From positions 496,001 through 560,000 of the forward strand of contig JALMLS010000420.1 of NCBI GenBank assembly GCA_038496445.1: a stretch of DNA of 64,000 nucleotides, in the 5' to 3' direction. The notes under the pieces were generated by a model. The model was not told the origin of the DNA. It worked only from the letters and a program-made list of their open reading frames with translations, and ran no database searches. Both the position numbers and the translations under genes were made by a program. Shown here piece by piece: positions 11,871 through 22,121 of the stretch; position 1 is the first letter of the stretch, and each line of letters begins with the position of its first letter. This stretch comes from Trichosphaerium sp. ATCC 40318 (Eukaryota > Discosea > Flabellinia > Trichosidae).

Positions 11871-13262
11871 TTAAAATCGTACTTTTATAGCTTCGGTTGT
11901 GTCGAGTTTCAACTTTATGACGTTGTACTGAGCTTTTACTGGATAATTCTTTTCTAAAGTATCCTGAAGTAATACTTTAAATATACCTTTACCATCTACG
12001 CCATAATACAAGTCACCTCTCTTGTCGACAGTCATACCATAAATCCAATCCTAAAACCTTACATAAGTCTCATTTTTTCTCAAAAAAAAGAAGCAAATCA
12101 AAAAAGTCTTAATTTATAAGCTAGAAATAAACGCACGTTGGTGGTGTGAGCGTATACTGTTCTTACAAACCCATTTGATATAGACCTTATCCGTGATTGA
12201 TCTCGTATAAAGAATAAGTCTTTTGTTGGGTGAACTGCAATATCCCTAAAAAATCAATAAGAACTTGACAACAAAAGAACTGTCAACCAAAGTGTGGCAG
12301 CAAGCAATTTTTTCTTCTTTTGCTGTTATATACACAAACGCTCTCTAAAATATTTGTAAAAAGTAGATTAAGTATTGCGTTTCAGCACAGAAAAGAGGAA
12401 ACTTTACAAAAGAATGTATCGATGGCGACAGGATTTGAACCTGCGAACCCCAAGGGTACTTGATTTCTAATCAAGCTGCTTTAACCAGCTGGCTACACCA
12501 TCTTCAGATGTTTAACAATGGTCCAGTAGCTGGAAGCGGCGCCAAGGGGTTATAATTACCAACCAAGAACGATTTCAAAGTTGCAAAAAAGTTCGTTGAT
12601 CACAAAAAAAAAAACGAACCAAAAGTATGTGAATTTTGCCTTATCCACAGGCCCGTCCTGATACCCTGAAGAGTAATTTCTACCTAATACGTACTATCAT
12701 TAGTATGTCGTTAATATTAGTACTCAAGACATGCCACTACCTGCAATAGTGCTAACAACACCTAAAGGAGACATTGAACGAACACAATGGTTGCTATTAT
12801 CAGCTATTAAAAGATTTCCTCTATGATCAAAACAAATGCCTCTTGGCTCCCAAAATTTGCTTCTATGTCCGTTCAGGTATCCCCTTTTATTTTTCATACC
12901 AGCTACAACCTCAAATGATGCTTTTCTAGTCGGTGAAAGTATCAACTTGCTGATTGTATGTGAGTTTTGATCAGATACAAAAATCTCTCCTTTTGCGTTT
13001 GGGGCGATGCCAAAAGGACAGAAATTACGTCTTGTAAGATTGGGGTCCGTTAATAAACGAATGTCACCGTTTTTCAAAGACATCTTCCATACACCAGGCC
13101 TTTTTTCATCACAAAAGATGAGCTACATGTGATGTCAACCGACAATTGAAAAAAAACGTTGGCAAACGTTTAAGACAAAATTACGTTTTTAGTACGTACG
13201 CTGTCATTGTACATAGTCAAGCACGTGACGCAAGTGACACCTACACCAACACGAGGAGCCAT
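11871..13262 (-). CDS. NHL-repeat beta-propeller protein
   Basis: Protein of about 330 residues made of NHL-type propeller blades, a fold used for binding proteins or RNA. Start ATG at 13260-13262 (MAPRVGVGVTCVTCLTMYND). Blades are visible as FCPFGIAPNAKGEIFVSDQN, WEPRGICFDHRGNLLIADNS, DIAVHPTKDLFFIRDQS and DWIYGMTVDKRGDLYYGVD, each with the P-x-G-I/D-x-x-G-x-L/I-x-x-x-D pattern. The end is TEAIKVRF at 11871. The intron 12246-12619 holds a complete tRNA-Ser gene on the same strand; splicing joins TYFW to DIAVHP within one blade. No signal peptide is obvious, so the protein is probably intracellular. Partner unknown. Confidence 0.82.
12421..12502 (-). tRNA. tRNA-Ser (anticodon AGA), nested in an intron
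   Basis: On the minus strand: acceptor GATGGTG/CGCCATC, anticodon stem CTTGA/TCAAG around TTAGAAA (anticodon AGA), a long class II variable arm (ACCCTTGGGGT) and T loop TTCAAAT between CAGG/CCTG. The long variable arm fixes it as serine. It lies inside an intron of the NHL gene on the same strand. Confidence 0.94.
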
Positions 13263-13349
13263 TTTGGTTACTTTATGAAGTCTCATTAACGTCTAGTAAT
13301 CGGTTAATCTTTGATTTTATTTTCATTAAAAAAAACCGTACTTGGACCT

Positions 13350-13808
13350 TCCTGATGCCTTCAAGAGTCCGTTTTATAGACAAACTGGTCGCACGCGCTT
13401 CGAGAATTTGGTGTAACGGCAGATATGCAAAAATTTCTGAAACAAGCTCTGGTGGGAGGTTCTGAAGGCGACCTGTACGTCAATTATTTTTAGCACGTGC
13501 TTTTTTCTCTGCAGATACAAAAACCCAAGAAATTTCATACCGAGCGAGTAATAGTACCACGTGTTGGACATTTACGGCGAATTACACTAAAAGTTTTTGG
13601 TGTTGAGATTTTTTTTGATAGCAAGTCTTCGCTGGTCAAAAGGGACTCAAATCTTTACTTTTAGGTAACTTACTCATGGTGCAACATTACAACATCTTTA
13701 TTTGGTAGTTTGAGTACGATTGCTTATTACAAATTAATCAATACAGCTAGGACCTGTAGTCTTTTTATCGTTCCACTTGTTTGGAGCATCCTTTTCCAGT
13801 TGGCGGTT
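13350..13808 (+). CDS. Unresolved small spliced gene (tentative)
   Basis: Between the NHL and Sec14 genes the plus strand has open stretches flanked by splice-like sites but I cannot join them in one frame. Candidate pieces are a basic start at 13354 (MPSRVRFIDKLVARASRIW), an alternative reading ALREFGVTADMQKFLKQAL, a stretch ending EIFFDSKSSL near 13630, and a last hydrophobic piece from about 13665 (SLFGSLSTIAYYKLI, LFIVPLVWSILFQLAVG) ending at 13807. The last piece looks like one or two membrane helices. It may be one short mitochondrial or membrane protein or two neighbouring genes. Confidence 0.3.
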
Positions 13809-13921
13809 GGGTGAGCGTTGGCGCCTCAAGGATTTTCTACATGCCCTGGTATTCGAGTTCGCCCTGTGCATGCCATTGCTGGCAAGTTTCTGAAGTTTTG
13901 TAGATTGCAGCTACGCGTCAT

Positions 13922-15213
13922 TCATATCTCCGGTATTTCATCAACCTCGTCAGACAGTTTGCCTAGTAATACATTTAGCACATTATCAAAACCGCGTAAA
14001 CAACTTACCGCCAAGAGAAATCGGTAAATTTTCGGCGTCTACGTATTTCGACAAATTTTTTTGTTTGACGATAGTTATCCTCTTCTGTAGTTTCGTAGGC
14101 AATAGTTTACGGATAACTGCCCAAATCACATTAAAAAACCACGGTGGGTCTACGATCAGTATTTGCTTGAAAAGCAATGGGACAGCCTCTTGGCAAGCGT
14201 ATAGCACTTCTTTCATATCAGCGTTTGGTAGAGTGTATTTAAAACCTTTGAAGTCTACTATGCATGAAACACCGTTTTGTTGTGTCTTCAAACTACAAAA
14301 TTAGATGGTAAGCTTTAATTAATTAAGGGAGCTTTTTGGGCGAGAAAGGGAGGTTGTTATAATTACCTTTTGATTGCACGATTCAGGTGGTACATTGTTA
14401 CTATTATCTTGTATTTTCCTTTATCCAACTCTGTGCCTGCTTTAGGGTTCTTTCTAGAGGTTTAAATAAGCACATGAACGCAATCAAGAGAGTAAACAAA
14501 GTCCCAAGATAGAAAAAGTTTTTTGTTTTTTTTTTTTTGTTCTGAAACGTTTAACGAACCCCAAATTGAGAAATAAGAGTTGTCTATCTTGTAAATCCCT
14601 TGCATTCGTTACCATTGTCTACGAGAGAGCATTATAAGAAAAACTGTTTACCGTAAAAAAAACGAACACAAGTTTTTTGTTTTTTGGTAGTAATCAATAA
14701 CTTTGGTTTTGGGAAAGAACACTTACTAGAGTTCCTTTATCCAAGATATCTTTTGCGTGTTCATAATCGAACGGCCCATATTTCTCCTCTAAAACCTTAC
14801 ATTTTCATGAGAACACAATTTTTCGTCAGATAACGACGCAAAATAGATCGGTTTGAGTTTCTATTTGTTTTTCTTGCGTACCCTGTATGATAGAAGGGAT
14901 GATACAGCTTTTTCTAAACGCCACTTTCTTCCACGTAGAAAAGCTATTAGAAAGTACTCTTGTTCTTTACTAAGGACGTCATCGTTCTCATCTATGCCTT
15001 TGTTTATGAGACGCTCTTTGTATTCGTCTAGGAGCTAAACCGGTGTAAACGACTAATGGCGTACATGATTCGTAGTTATTGGTGGTGTTATTGATTTTTG
15101 ACCACAAAAACGGAGCAACTTGTGTAAAGTACCTTTTGCTGGCCTTCAGTCAAGGCAGTTAATGCTTCTTGTGGTTGAGAGTTGTTTGGGAGCGCACTTG
15201 GTGCTTTAGACAT
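13922..15213 (-). CDS. Sec14-like CRAL-TRIO lipid-transfer protein
   Basis: Binds and exchanges lipids (phosphatidylinositol or another hydrophobic ligand) between membranes. Start ATG at 15211-15213 (MSKAPSALPNNSQPQEAL). The N-terminal helical CRAL-TRIO-N part reads EYFLIAFLRGRKWRLEKA and EEKYGPFDYEHAKDILDKG. The CRAL-TRIO core has GVSCIVDFKGF, YACQEAVPLLFKQILIVDPP, WFFNVIWAVIRKLLPTKLQ, RITIVKQKN and ENLPISLGG, the usual order ending in the LP..LGG motif. A short last exon ends in VDEIPEI. Length near 280 residues is normal. It shares a 192-bp divergent upstream region with the F-box gene at 15406. Confidence 0.88.
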
Positions 15214-15405
15214 TGCTGTTTATGGTAAATGACAATCTCGGGTCAAGTGAAAAACCGAGACTACACGTTCTCCTTCAGAGAAATTACTTATTTAGTCATA
15301 GTTTTCAGCTGCGTTAGCCAAACGAGCAAACAATTAATTTCCCGGGTCTTGGCGGAGCTGTTCTACTACACACAAACCTATCTACAAGAAATTTTAGAGC
15401 ACGTT

Positions 15406-16633
15406 ATGTCAGTTGCGACGCCAAACGCCATAAAACGTAATCATACCTGTCGCTATACGTATATAATCCATTAATTATTTATTTTAGCATGTAGTGGTGA
15501 CGAAGAGCTTCCAATACTCCCTTACGATATTCTGCTGTATATTGTGCCGTACCTAGACAATATGGTGTTAGCTGAGTTCCCCAATATCTGTAAACACTGG
15601 AGAGTTGTACTGTACGAGACGTACAGACACCTCATTCAACGTGTGGCACCAACTGCGTACAATTATTTGCTCTCACCACTACTAAACAAAAATCTGCCTT
15701 TTGTGACGCGCTACAATGGAGGTGACATCATTCTGCGACAATTTGTCATGGCATTGCGGCGTAATTCCTTCAAATACCAACCGCGCTCGCTTGATTATCA
15801 TAGATTGTGGGTTTACGTTGCCCGTCAATCTATTCTTTCTGGTGGGTACATAATTATCCCGGTTATATTTGGCTTAACGTGGTTAAGGCGACGTTGTGTT
15901 TGTTGGCCATATTTCAGAGCATGTTGAAGGTGCTATTACATCTAGTATGAGCTACACAGGTCTTGGAAAGCTTGCGTTGAGATGTCTACAAAATCGAGGG
16001 TTTACAGCTGGAAGCAAGTAGTGAATTTGTCAAAAAAAAAACCATGTGATAATTTCCAAATTTAGTTGCTATTGCTAGAGGCATAAGAAAGATAAAACCA
16101 GGTGAAATTGAGCATTTGGTATTGCTAGGGAAGCTATACTTTAAGGATAAACAATATAAGGTACAAACTTAAGCGAGTTTAGTTGTATTAACGTGTTTTT
16201 TAAGCTTGCAGCAGAAGCATTGACTCAGGTTGGCATTTTTTTGTACAACAAAAAAAACAGTTCTTTTAGGCAACAACAAGACTCTCGGTAAAAATGGTTG
16301 TTGAAAACACTGATCAGATAATGAAGAGAGTTCATTCATTAGAGAAACTTCTTTTGAAGTGCTTAAATGAACTGCAAAAGGAGCTGGTAAGAGAATTTTT
16401 ATAAAGTTTGTGGAACTTATTCATTTTTTTTAGGGATCGTATATTACTGTTAACGTTTGCAAGTCATGTTGCAGAGTTTATTCATCTAATAGAATGGTTA
16501 AAGGTATGTTGATATTGTGGATTAATTTACTATAACTCGGTGATGTAAAGGTGTTTTATTTTTTTTTTTAGAACTTTACATTCGATGCACTCACGTTGGA
16601 CATACGCCAATGGTCGTCAAACAAAATTCATAG
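15406..16633 (+). CDS. F-box protein with cysteine-rich C-terminus
   Basis: Likely substrate adaptor of an SCF ubiquitin ligase. Start ATG at 15406 (MSVATPNAIK), then an exon with a good F-box: ELPILPYDILLYIVPYL followed by NICKHWRVVLYETY. The remaining ~230 residues are unlike a known substrate-binding fold: VFVGHISEHVEGAITSSMS, a helical piece LLGKLYFKDKQYK that could be a TPR-like helix pair, and a tail with VCKSCCRVYS and RCTHVGH, possibly a zinc site. Eight exons; one is only 17 nt (AEALTQ). The stop at 16631-16633 lies 7 bp from the end of the converging KCTD-like gene. Confidence 0.78.
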
Positions 16634-16640
16634 TATAATC

Positions 16641-17774
16641 CTACATTCTATAGAGACTAGGTTTCCAACAAATTTTAATCAAAGAATGGTACGTACCCCA
16701 TTCTGTTTCATGTTGACTTGGTGTGCATTGTAATGTTAAGTCATGTATAGATTTAAAGTAGGATAAACCAAACTTTTCTAAAAATGTGAAAAACGCCTGT
16801 GAAACAACATAAAGATCTCCAATTGTCTGATCATCAATAACAGTTAATCGTGTATGATCACGCTCCTGTATAACATAAAATAGAGGTACCACAGTCGCTT
16901 TAAAACTCGTTTCTCTACCTCTTTTGGGCGAAGCTGTTGAATTTTTTCTTGTTTTTTTTGTTTTGTTGTTGTTTGTTGTAATAGCTTCATCTATCATTGT
17001 ACTCCCAAGGTGTGGTATCTGCTTTGTTATATATTTTTCAAGTTTTTTCATTTCGTTTTCAAAAGGGATAACTTTTTCTAACAGAGATTTTTGTTGTGCT
17101 TCTTTGTAGTATCTTATAAATCTGTCATCTGAAGGTAGATAGCGTTCTGATGATGTTCTCTTCATTTGAACACAATAAAACTTTGCTTCTTTCTTCGCTA
17201 GAGTCAACATACGTTCTTCATTGTATACGTTGGCGTACCTGTAAGGGTATAAAGTCAGCTTCAAAACCGTTGAATTAATACGGTGTTCAAACGAAAAAAA
17301 AAAAAATTTATACGCCATAAGAGATGGGATATCAAATAAGTAACATAAAAAAAGAAGATAGCGTGCTTCTAGCCCTAAGAAAAAATACTTGATCTGAAAA
17401 AAAAGTATCACGTGATACACAAAAAGTTACACGCATTTTCACCTCCCCAAACAGAGTTTAGAAGACATTTTCAAGTATAAGTTGACAAAAAAACATTTCC
17501 GTACCAACGGCCACTTCTCAAGAAATTCAAAACAATCTCGAACAGTTGTGGATCTCTGTCAATAAAGTAATTTCCTTCGTCATCACGAGTTGTTGGTAGT
17601 TTGCCCGATAGTAAAGCTGTAAAAAAATTCTTTCCACTACGGCATAATGTTGCTTTAGTTGTCTTGAATATCCTCCCACCAACGTTTAAACCAATAATAG
17701 GCTCTTTAATACAACTATTAGAAAATAAAAGCAGTATTGGCAGTACTTGTCATAGTAGTTGCGGAAGTAGTCAT
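16641..17774 (-). CDS. KCTD-like BTB (T1) domain protein
   Basis: BTB/T1 domains of this type form oligomers and often recruit Cullin-3. Start ATG at 17772-17774 (MTTSATTMTKP). The T1 domain spans about residues 10-100: IIGLNVGGRIFKTTKATL, GKLPTTRDDEGNYFIDRDP and QLFEIVLNFLRSG. After two introns the C-terminal ~200 residues are charged (EERMLTLAKKEAKFYCVQM, KKTRKNSTASPKRGR) and end SLYRM; I do not recognise this part. The lysine/serine stretch could be a nuclear signal. Converges on the F-box gene, leaving 7 bp between the two stop codons. Confidence 0.82.
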
Positions 17775-18232
17775 TTTGGGGGTGCTGCGGTTGGTTTCTA
17801 TGGTATTTTAAGCGATTTTAAGTCGTTTGTATATTGCTTAACGCTATTTTGCGACACGCAGTTATAAAAGGGTGTTACTGGCATAAAACTAATAAATATT
17901 TTATGCTTGTAGCATTTTAGTCGTATTCTACAAAGAATAGCTAAAATAAGGTTTAATATGATGTAAATCCAGTTATTTTAGCAACAACGCTATTAATCAG
18001 GTACTTCTATGCGTATTAATTAGTTTGTCCGTTTATTGTAAATGTGATTAATGTTAAACGAGTGTACTACGCGTAATCTACATGTGCAGCGGTTCTCATT
18101 AACCTTTCCGTAAGGGGACTGAAATAGTACCAAAAGCGGCAAGGTAGGCTTGTAAACGCTAGCATGTATTCGTGAGAACCCAAATATGCCTAGGAGTAAT
18201 CTGTGTTGCGTAAGCGCTCTGAAATTCTCAAT
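17775..18232. other. Intergenic, no gene seen
   Basis: About 460 bp with short open frames only. A 7-bp inverted repeat (GGTTCTC at 18091, GAGAACC at 18173) is present, with nothing else recognisable. Confidence 0.5.
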
Positions 18233-18795
18233 TATTGAAAAACTGTTTTCTGTACTTCGTTAAAAAAGATATGTAGCAGTTATGTTTACGCTTATGCCAT
18301 ACTTTTGGTGGAGGGTTCTTTTTGGGAAGTACGCCCAAAAAGGTTAGGGATGGCGTGAAATTGTTAACCTTGTAATATATTAAATCATTAAACACGTTAT
18401 AATTCTCCAACAATACGAAAATAATCACACAAAAAAAAAAACGTGATTAACCAAAACCGCGCCATCCCCAACTTAAAACCCGCCGGCGCGTCTTGCAAAG
18501 TGACAACTATAACCAAAAAAAAAAAGATCAACAGAACCCAGCCCGCGCTTACTTGGAATATTTACATTCCAAGCGTACTGTGCTCCTTGTATAACAACAA
18601 AAAAAGTCGAATTCGCAATATTGTGTAAGTTTGGGTTGAACAGCGAGGTTGCTTTTTTTTACAGCACCAGAAAGCCTGGTAATTAATGCGATAATTACTT
18701 GTGAGCGCACCATATGCATTATAATCAGTTACGAGGAGTTTGGAAAGATTGTTTATTAAAATAAAACACCAAATATATTTGCCCAATCTTCGCAT
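18233..18795 (-). CDS. Small spliced gene of unknown function (tentative)
   Basis: Reading from ATG at 18793-18795 the minus strand gives a hydrophobic start ([17 protein letters not shown]), a donor after ..GALT, an exon with NPNLHNIANSTFFVVIQGAQ and YAWNVNIPI, then VTLQDAPAGFKLGMARFW. The 3' end is unclear: the frame may stop near 18350-18370 or continue through an exon with FTPSLTFLGVLPKKNPPPK to 18233. Frame continuity across three exons argues for a real gene; I do not recognise it. The proposed start overlaps the last 40 bp of the esterase gene in another frame, so the true start could be internal. Confidence 0.35.
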
Positions 18796-20591
18796 TTGTC
18801 CCAGATTGCAGCATCACCAAACTGCTGAATATTAATGTCCCACTGTAAAACAAACTCTCCCTCATTAAAAGAAGGCCATGAGGGTAGAGATTCTACATTT
18901 GGTTTCCCATTAAGGTGGAAATTGTGAATATACGAAATCATATGTTCTGAAAGTTGTATCTCCATTTCAGAAGAAAACTTGTTTTGAAAGATACCATCCT
19001 TTGAAAACACATACGCTATTTCAGCTGAATGGGTAGCTCCAAGTCTACTCCACCTCCAATCTTTAGGTGGATGAGAGAATACATAAAAGAAAGGTGTGTT
19101 ATTGTTTTTAACAAGGTAATCTCCCATTTTCTTCACACCACAAGTTACGCTGTAAAAAAGTAAGCAAGGATGTTTCAGGCACGTGTATAAAACAAACTTT
19201 CGATTAAAATTGGAAATTACATGTACCTGTAGTCTCCTTGTATACCACAAAAAGCTTCCCATAGTCCTTTATCTATAATATCATTCTCATACCAGTTGTT
19301 TAGTTCTGTAGTGTTCATGAAACCAAAAAATAAATTAATGTCATGATCATAGGTTGTTTGGTTGATTGTATATGGATCTGATACTCCTGGAGTTGAGTGT
19401 AATGTATCTACACCAAGCTGTCATAATACAGTTAACAATAAATGGGCGAAAATGGACGTACTAAGTACCCTTCTTGAGAATTATGTCCAAGCATAATGGG
19501 TACGTTATTAAACTGACCGTCTTTTATCAAATCCAGCGGTTGTCCGTTAAGAAGATTTCCATCAACACACGGCAGTAAAGGAAGACCAACAGCTACGGAT
19601 AGTAGAGCCTTTAAAACAACAAGGTAAGCAACAGAAAATAGAGAAAACACTTACCTCATATGGTACACTTCGTAAACATTCAGCGAAATTACCTTGTGGA
19701 CAGAGCGGTTGAATGTATCTCGGTTTATACACGTAGTCGTAAATTTTACTACATGTGAATGATATCCAAGGACCAGCACTTTCCATAAGAGCCTTATGGT
19801 AGTATTGAAAGCTCTCCTTCATTACGAGATGATGTGAAATACTACCTCCACCAGCACTCTCGCCAAAAATTAAAACGTTCGAAGGATCACCTCCAAAAGC
19901 TTTGATATTATCAGCAACCCATTTCAGTGCATATTGTTGATCCATTAATCCAAAATTAGCGCCATCATCCTGAAATAAAAATCATGTGAGGGAATAAATC
20001 AAGAAAAAAAAACGAAAAAAAAAAAGCAACAACTTACGGGAGTCAATCCTGGCCACCACAAGAACCCGAATATCCCAAGCCTGTAGTTGATAGTTACAAC
20101 AACTGAGTTTGTCATTTCAGCAAGTTGATCGCCAGGGTACTGGCTACCAGCACCGTTTAAGTATCCTCCTCCGTGAATCCAAAACTTAACAGGAAGTAAT
20201 TCAGTTGTAACGTTTGCAGGAGTAAAGATATTCAAGAACAAGCAATCTTCGCTCATGTTGAAACTATTAAACCCTGCTGGGTAATCAGGTCCTTGAATAC
20301 AAACATCTCCAATGGTAGTAGCATCGTATACGCTGTTTTTCTCCCATGTATAACCAACAGGAGCCTTTCTTTCAATTAGAACAAGAAATCTGTAAAACAT
20401 TGAAATTATCTCACTTTGAACCGCCGTTCAGCTGTTGGAGGCATCGCATAGCGTACACCGAGGAACTGGCGTATGTTATTCTGTTCTATACCTCTTATTT
20501 TACCCAAAGGCGTTGTAATTGTCACATCTGCCGCTTGAGTTGCTATGATAACGCAACAAACGCATAAGAAGCCGCTGTAAAGGTATGGCAT
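18756..20591 (-). CDS. Secreted type-B carboxylesterase / cholinesterase-like enzyme
   Basis: Alpha/beta-hydrolase that cleaves carboxylic esters. Start ATG at 20589-20591 opens a signal peptide ([18 protein letters not shown]). Family signatures in order: [18 protein letters not shown], oxyanion loop [34 protein letters not shown], catalytic Ser in [11 protein letters not shown], an acid in [10 protein letters not shown] and catalytic His in [12 protein letters not shown]. Estimated length of about 560 residues is normal. Several N-x-S/T sites (NVTTEL, NQTTYD, NTTELN) fit a secreted glycoprotein. About seven introns. The sequence suggests an extracellular or lysosomal digestive role; true acetylcholine specificity cannot be inferred. 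Confidence 0.92.
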
Positions 20592-20745
20592 TGTTGTATT
20601 GTTGTCAGGCTAAGTGAACTCTTCTTGAATTTTCGCTGTTTTTTTGAATTCGCAACTCCTGGCGCCAAAATGTACGCTTTCATGAAGTTTTACATTGGTT
20701 TGAAAGGGAACTAACGCGCATAACTGTTCAGCAAGCGGCAACAAA

Positions 20746-21918
20746 ATGGAACAAAAAGACAAGGAAGATACGAAAAAACGGCAAGACACTCAAAAGCAGC
20801 GTGTATTCGACCTTGTAGCGCTACCTATTGAGGTAATAGTGCTAATTCTCAAACAAGGACCGTATACGCTTCGTGCAGCCCAAACATGCCACATTTTACA
20901 CAATATTATCCACAACCATGTTGGATACGGTTGTATCAGTGTTACAAGTACTAAAGAAGCAAGACTACTTTCTGGTAGTCCCTTACTCCAGAATACGGCC
21001 ATCAACATGAGTTATTGTTCCTCAATAACGGATGAGAGTATCAAGGCTTTGGCAGGTGTACACACCATTTATTTGTGTCGTTGTGGAATAACAGATGAGG
21101 GCATAAAAGCGTTGGCTGGCGTACACAGTATTGACTTATCCGAGACGTATATAACCGATGAAGGGTTAAAGGCTTTGGCAGGTGTACACACCATCCGCTT
21201 GGAAGCTTGTGAGGAAATAACAGATGAGGGCATAAGAGCATTGGCAGGTGTACACACCATCGATTTAAAAACTACAAATGTAACAGATGAAGGTATCAAG
21301 AGCTTGGCAGGTGTATTTAAGATTGATTTGTGTCATTGTAGATCAGTAACAGATGAGGGCATTAAAGCTTTGGCAGGTGTACATAGTATTGATTTGCCTG
21401 GAACAAAGGTAACAGATGAAGGTTTAAAGGCTTTGGCAGGTGTACACACCATCCACTTGTGCGGGTGTAGGTCAATAACAGATGAGGGCATCAAGGTATT
21501 GAAAGGTGTACATACTATTGATTTGCGTCAATGCAGATTAGTGACAGCTGAAGGTATCAAAGCATTGGCAGGTGTACACAGTATTGATTTATCGTATATG
21601 AATGTAACAAATGAGGGCATTAAAGCGTTGGCAGGTGTACACAGTATTGATTTATCGTGTACGAATGTAACAGATGAAGGTTTACAGGCTTTGGCTGGTG
21701 TACACGACATTGATTTGAGTCAGTGTCATTCAATAACAGATGAGGGTGTCAAAGCATTGGCAGGCGTACATAGGATTGTTTTATCAGGTACAAATGTATT
21801 AAATGAGGGATTAAAGGCACTGTCAGGTGTACATACCATCTACTTTGATAATAAGGAAATAACAACCAGTACAATCCAAGCATTGACGGGTGCTTTTGAA
21901 ATAAATAGATACTAGCTA
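20746..21918 (+). CDS. Intronless F-box / leucine-rich-repeat protein
   Basis: A 390-residue protein in one uninterrupted exon. Residues 1-20 are very charged; an F-box follows (VALPIEVIVLILKQG, RAAQTCHILHNII). From about residue 85 to the end run some 13 leucine-rich repeats of 21-24 residues, built on TDEGIKALAGVHTIDLS with small changes. The repeats are very alike at DNA level (for example TTGGCAGGTGTACACA recurs many times), suggesting recent duplication within the gene. Such proteins would act as SCF substrate receptors. LRRs of this TDEG.KAL type occur in amoebae, bacteria and giant viruses. The lack of any intron sets it apart from its neighbours. Confidence 0.88.
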
Positions 21919-22121
21919 GTATCTGTGTTTCAAAATGTTGACTGGTTCTTTCAAAATACAAGCAAATTTGTAGTAACCAAAACATTCCTCTGGAACGTAA
22001 ACAAGTGTGTTAGAACCGTTAATATAATATGCTGGAACTGAACATTAAGGCAAATGTAGTACATTTTATGGATATGATACAATTGGCTAAGTTAAAGGAA
22101 GTAAACCAAACCAAAATTTTT

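Noticed and set aside
21041-21985. Antisense frames with repeated CTPANALMPSSV-like text
   Set aside because: Shadows of the LRR array in the F-box gene; same period, no independent start.
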